From Diphasiastrum complanatum (taxonomy: Eukaryota; Streptophyta; Lycopodiopsida; Lycopodiales; Lycopodiaceae), in assembly GCA_029204225.1 (NCBI GenBank), contig CM055098.1, positions 4,432,607 through 4,496,606 on the forward strand: 64,000 bases of DNA, given 5' to 3'. The translations under genes and the position numbers were made by a program. Each line of letters begins with the position of its first letter. The stretch's first letter is position 1. The notes beneath the pieces are model-generated. The model had not been told where the DNA came from. It did no database searches and saw nothing but the letters and a program-made list of their open reading frames with translations. Below, in pieces: positions 63,112-64,000 of the stretch.

Positions 63112-64000
63112 CTCTCCTCAAATCTAGCCTTGGAGATCACAATGCTTTTATCAATAACTCCAATTGAAGATCTAAGCTTGACAAATGAATCTTTAGGTAA
63201 AGGTTTAGTAAACAAATCAGCCAAGCAACTTGATGATGGCACGTGTTGGAGCTTGATCTCTTTAGCTTGCACTTTTTCCCTCACGAAATGATGAGCAATT
63301 TCGATGTGTTTGCTCCTTGCATGGAATGTAGGATTAGTTGCAAGTGATTGAGCTAATTGGTTGTCACAATAGATGATAGGGATCTCCTCCTCCATGACAT
63401 GAAGCTCCACCAATAGCCTTTTGAGCCACAAGACCTCCTTGCATGTTGATGTCAAGGCCTTGTATTCGGATTCTGTGGAAGATAGGGAGATGGTATCTTG
63501 CTTTTTGGAAAGCCATGATACTACTCCATCACATAGAAAGGTGGCAAAGGCACTTGTTGATCTTCTATCCACTTTGTCACCTACAAAATCCGAGTCACTA
63601 TAGGCTCTTAAGCCAAGATTAGTTCCTCTATACAAAATACCAAAATTCTTAGTGAATGAAATGTATCTAAGAACTCTTTTGGCCATCTTCCAATGTGAAA
63701 CTAGAGAACTTTGCATGAATTGGCTTAACTTTCCAGCACTATAACTAAGATCAGGTCTAGTTATAGTTAAATAGATCAAGGAGCCAATAAGCCTTCTATA
63801 TAATGTGATGTCCTCAAAGGATGCTTCATCACAACCAATAGATGCTTTTACATGTTGCTCCATTGGTGTCTCAATGCCTTTACAATTCTTCATTCCAAAT
63901 CTATCTAGGATGGATGTAGCATATTTAGATTGACAAATGAAGCTAAAATCACATCCTCTAATAACCTCTATTCCAAGAATGAAGCTCAATAGGCCGAGAT
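63081..64000 (-). CDS. Ty1-copia RT/RNase H, 3' end of pol (continues past the window)
   Basis: An open frame of more than 300 codons runs from the window edge to TAG at 63081-63083. It contains LGIEVIRG, YATSILDRFGM, YRRLIGSLIYLTITRPDLSY, HWKMAKRVLRYI, the RNase H blocks YSDSDFVGDKVDRRSTSAF, SLSSTESEYKAL and YCDNQLAQSLATNP, HFVREKV and LADLFTKPLP. All are standard for copia, with no stop or frameshift, unlike the other retroelements here, so this is probably a younger insertion. The remainder of pol lies beyond 64000. Confidence 0.9.
   Translation of the reverse strand, partial: LGLLSFILGIEVIRGCDFSFICQSKYATSILDRFGMKNCKGIETPMEQHVKASIGCDEASFEDITLYRRLIGSLIYLTITRPDLSYSAGKLSQFMQSSLVSHWKMAKRVLRYISFTKNFGILYRGTNLGLRAYSDSDFVGDKVDRRSTSAFATFLCDGVVSWLSKKQDTISLSSTESEYKALTSTCKEVLWLKRLLVELHVMEEEIPIIYCDNQLAQSLATNPTFHARSKHIEIAHHFVREKVQAKEIKLQHVPSSSCLADLFTKPLPKDSFVKLRSSIGVIDKSIVISKARFEESVKNCLHWQI

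Overview
The window is nuclear DNA from a plant with a large, repeat-rich genome. The evidence is spliceosomal introns (several of them kilobases long), plant-type Ty1-copia, Ty3-gypsy, Helitron, CACTA and BED/DUF659 hAT elements, and many long AT, GA/TC and TG microsatellites. I cannot name the species. Only two loci look like host genes, both on the minus strand: a five-exon GDSL esterase/lipase (55952-57942) whose spliced frame is fully open, and the 5' five exons of a TEX30-like alpha/beta-hydrolase (27245-38320). The hydrolase introns hold other elements, and its exon 1 carries a frameshift.

Layout. 1-15.2 kb: two related hAT elements. Copy A (about 275-6117) carries a dead transposase gene. 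Copy B (8971-15215) looks intact: terminal inverted repeats packed with GGTACC palindromes, a four-exon transposase whose exons sum to an open frame of 1,336 codons plus stop, and a convergent 121-codon accessory ORF. Between them lie a 250-bp MITE, a 1.2-kb two-orientation array and Helitron 3' ends. 15.2-26 kb: microsatellites, a hAT MITE with an 8-bp target duplication, a TC-rich segmental duplication, more Helitron ends and a third, badly decayed hAT transposase (copy C, 22728-25660). 26-38.3 kb: the TEX30-like gene with intronic relics, including a tandem LTR pair and a copia fragment with its 3' LTR. 39.4-41.4 kb: decayed Helitron Rep. 41.4-51.5 kb: a stack of two broken copias and two broken gypsies. 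51.5-54.9 kb: an unusual divergent pair, a histone H3-like fold joined to a Ulp1-like segment on the minus strand and a DUF7869-like pseudogene on the plus strand. 56-58 kb: the GDSL gene. 59.8-60.75 kb: CACTA-type tips. 62.6-64 kb: the 3' end of a copia that runs off the window.

The most notable points are (1) the H3-like/Ulp1-like composite, (2) the apparently complete hAT element B, with its AT-hook tail and accessory ORF, and (3) a recurring pattern in which CATAG-tipped hAT-like ends each carry their own palindromic word (GGTACC, GGGAAC, GAAACGCGTTTC, CGTTCCGGAACG and others).

All calls come from reading the sequence by eye. Family names rest on remembered motifs; no database or alignment was run.
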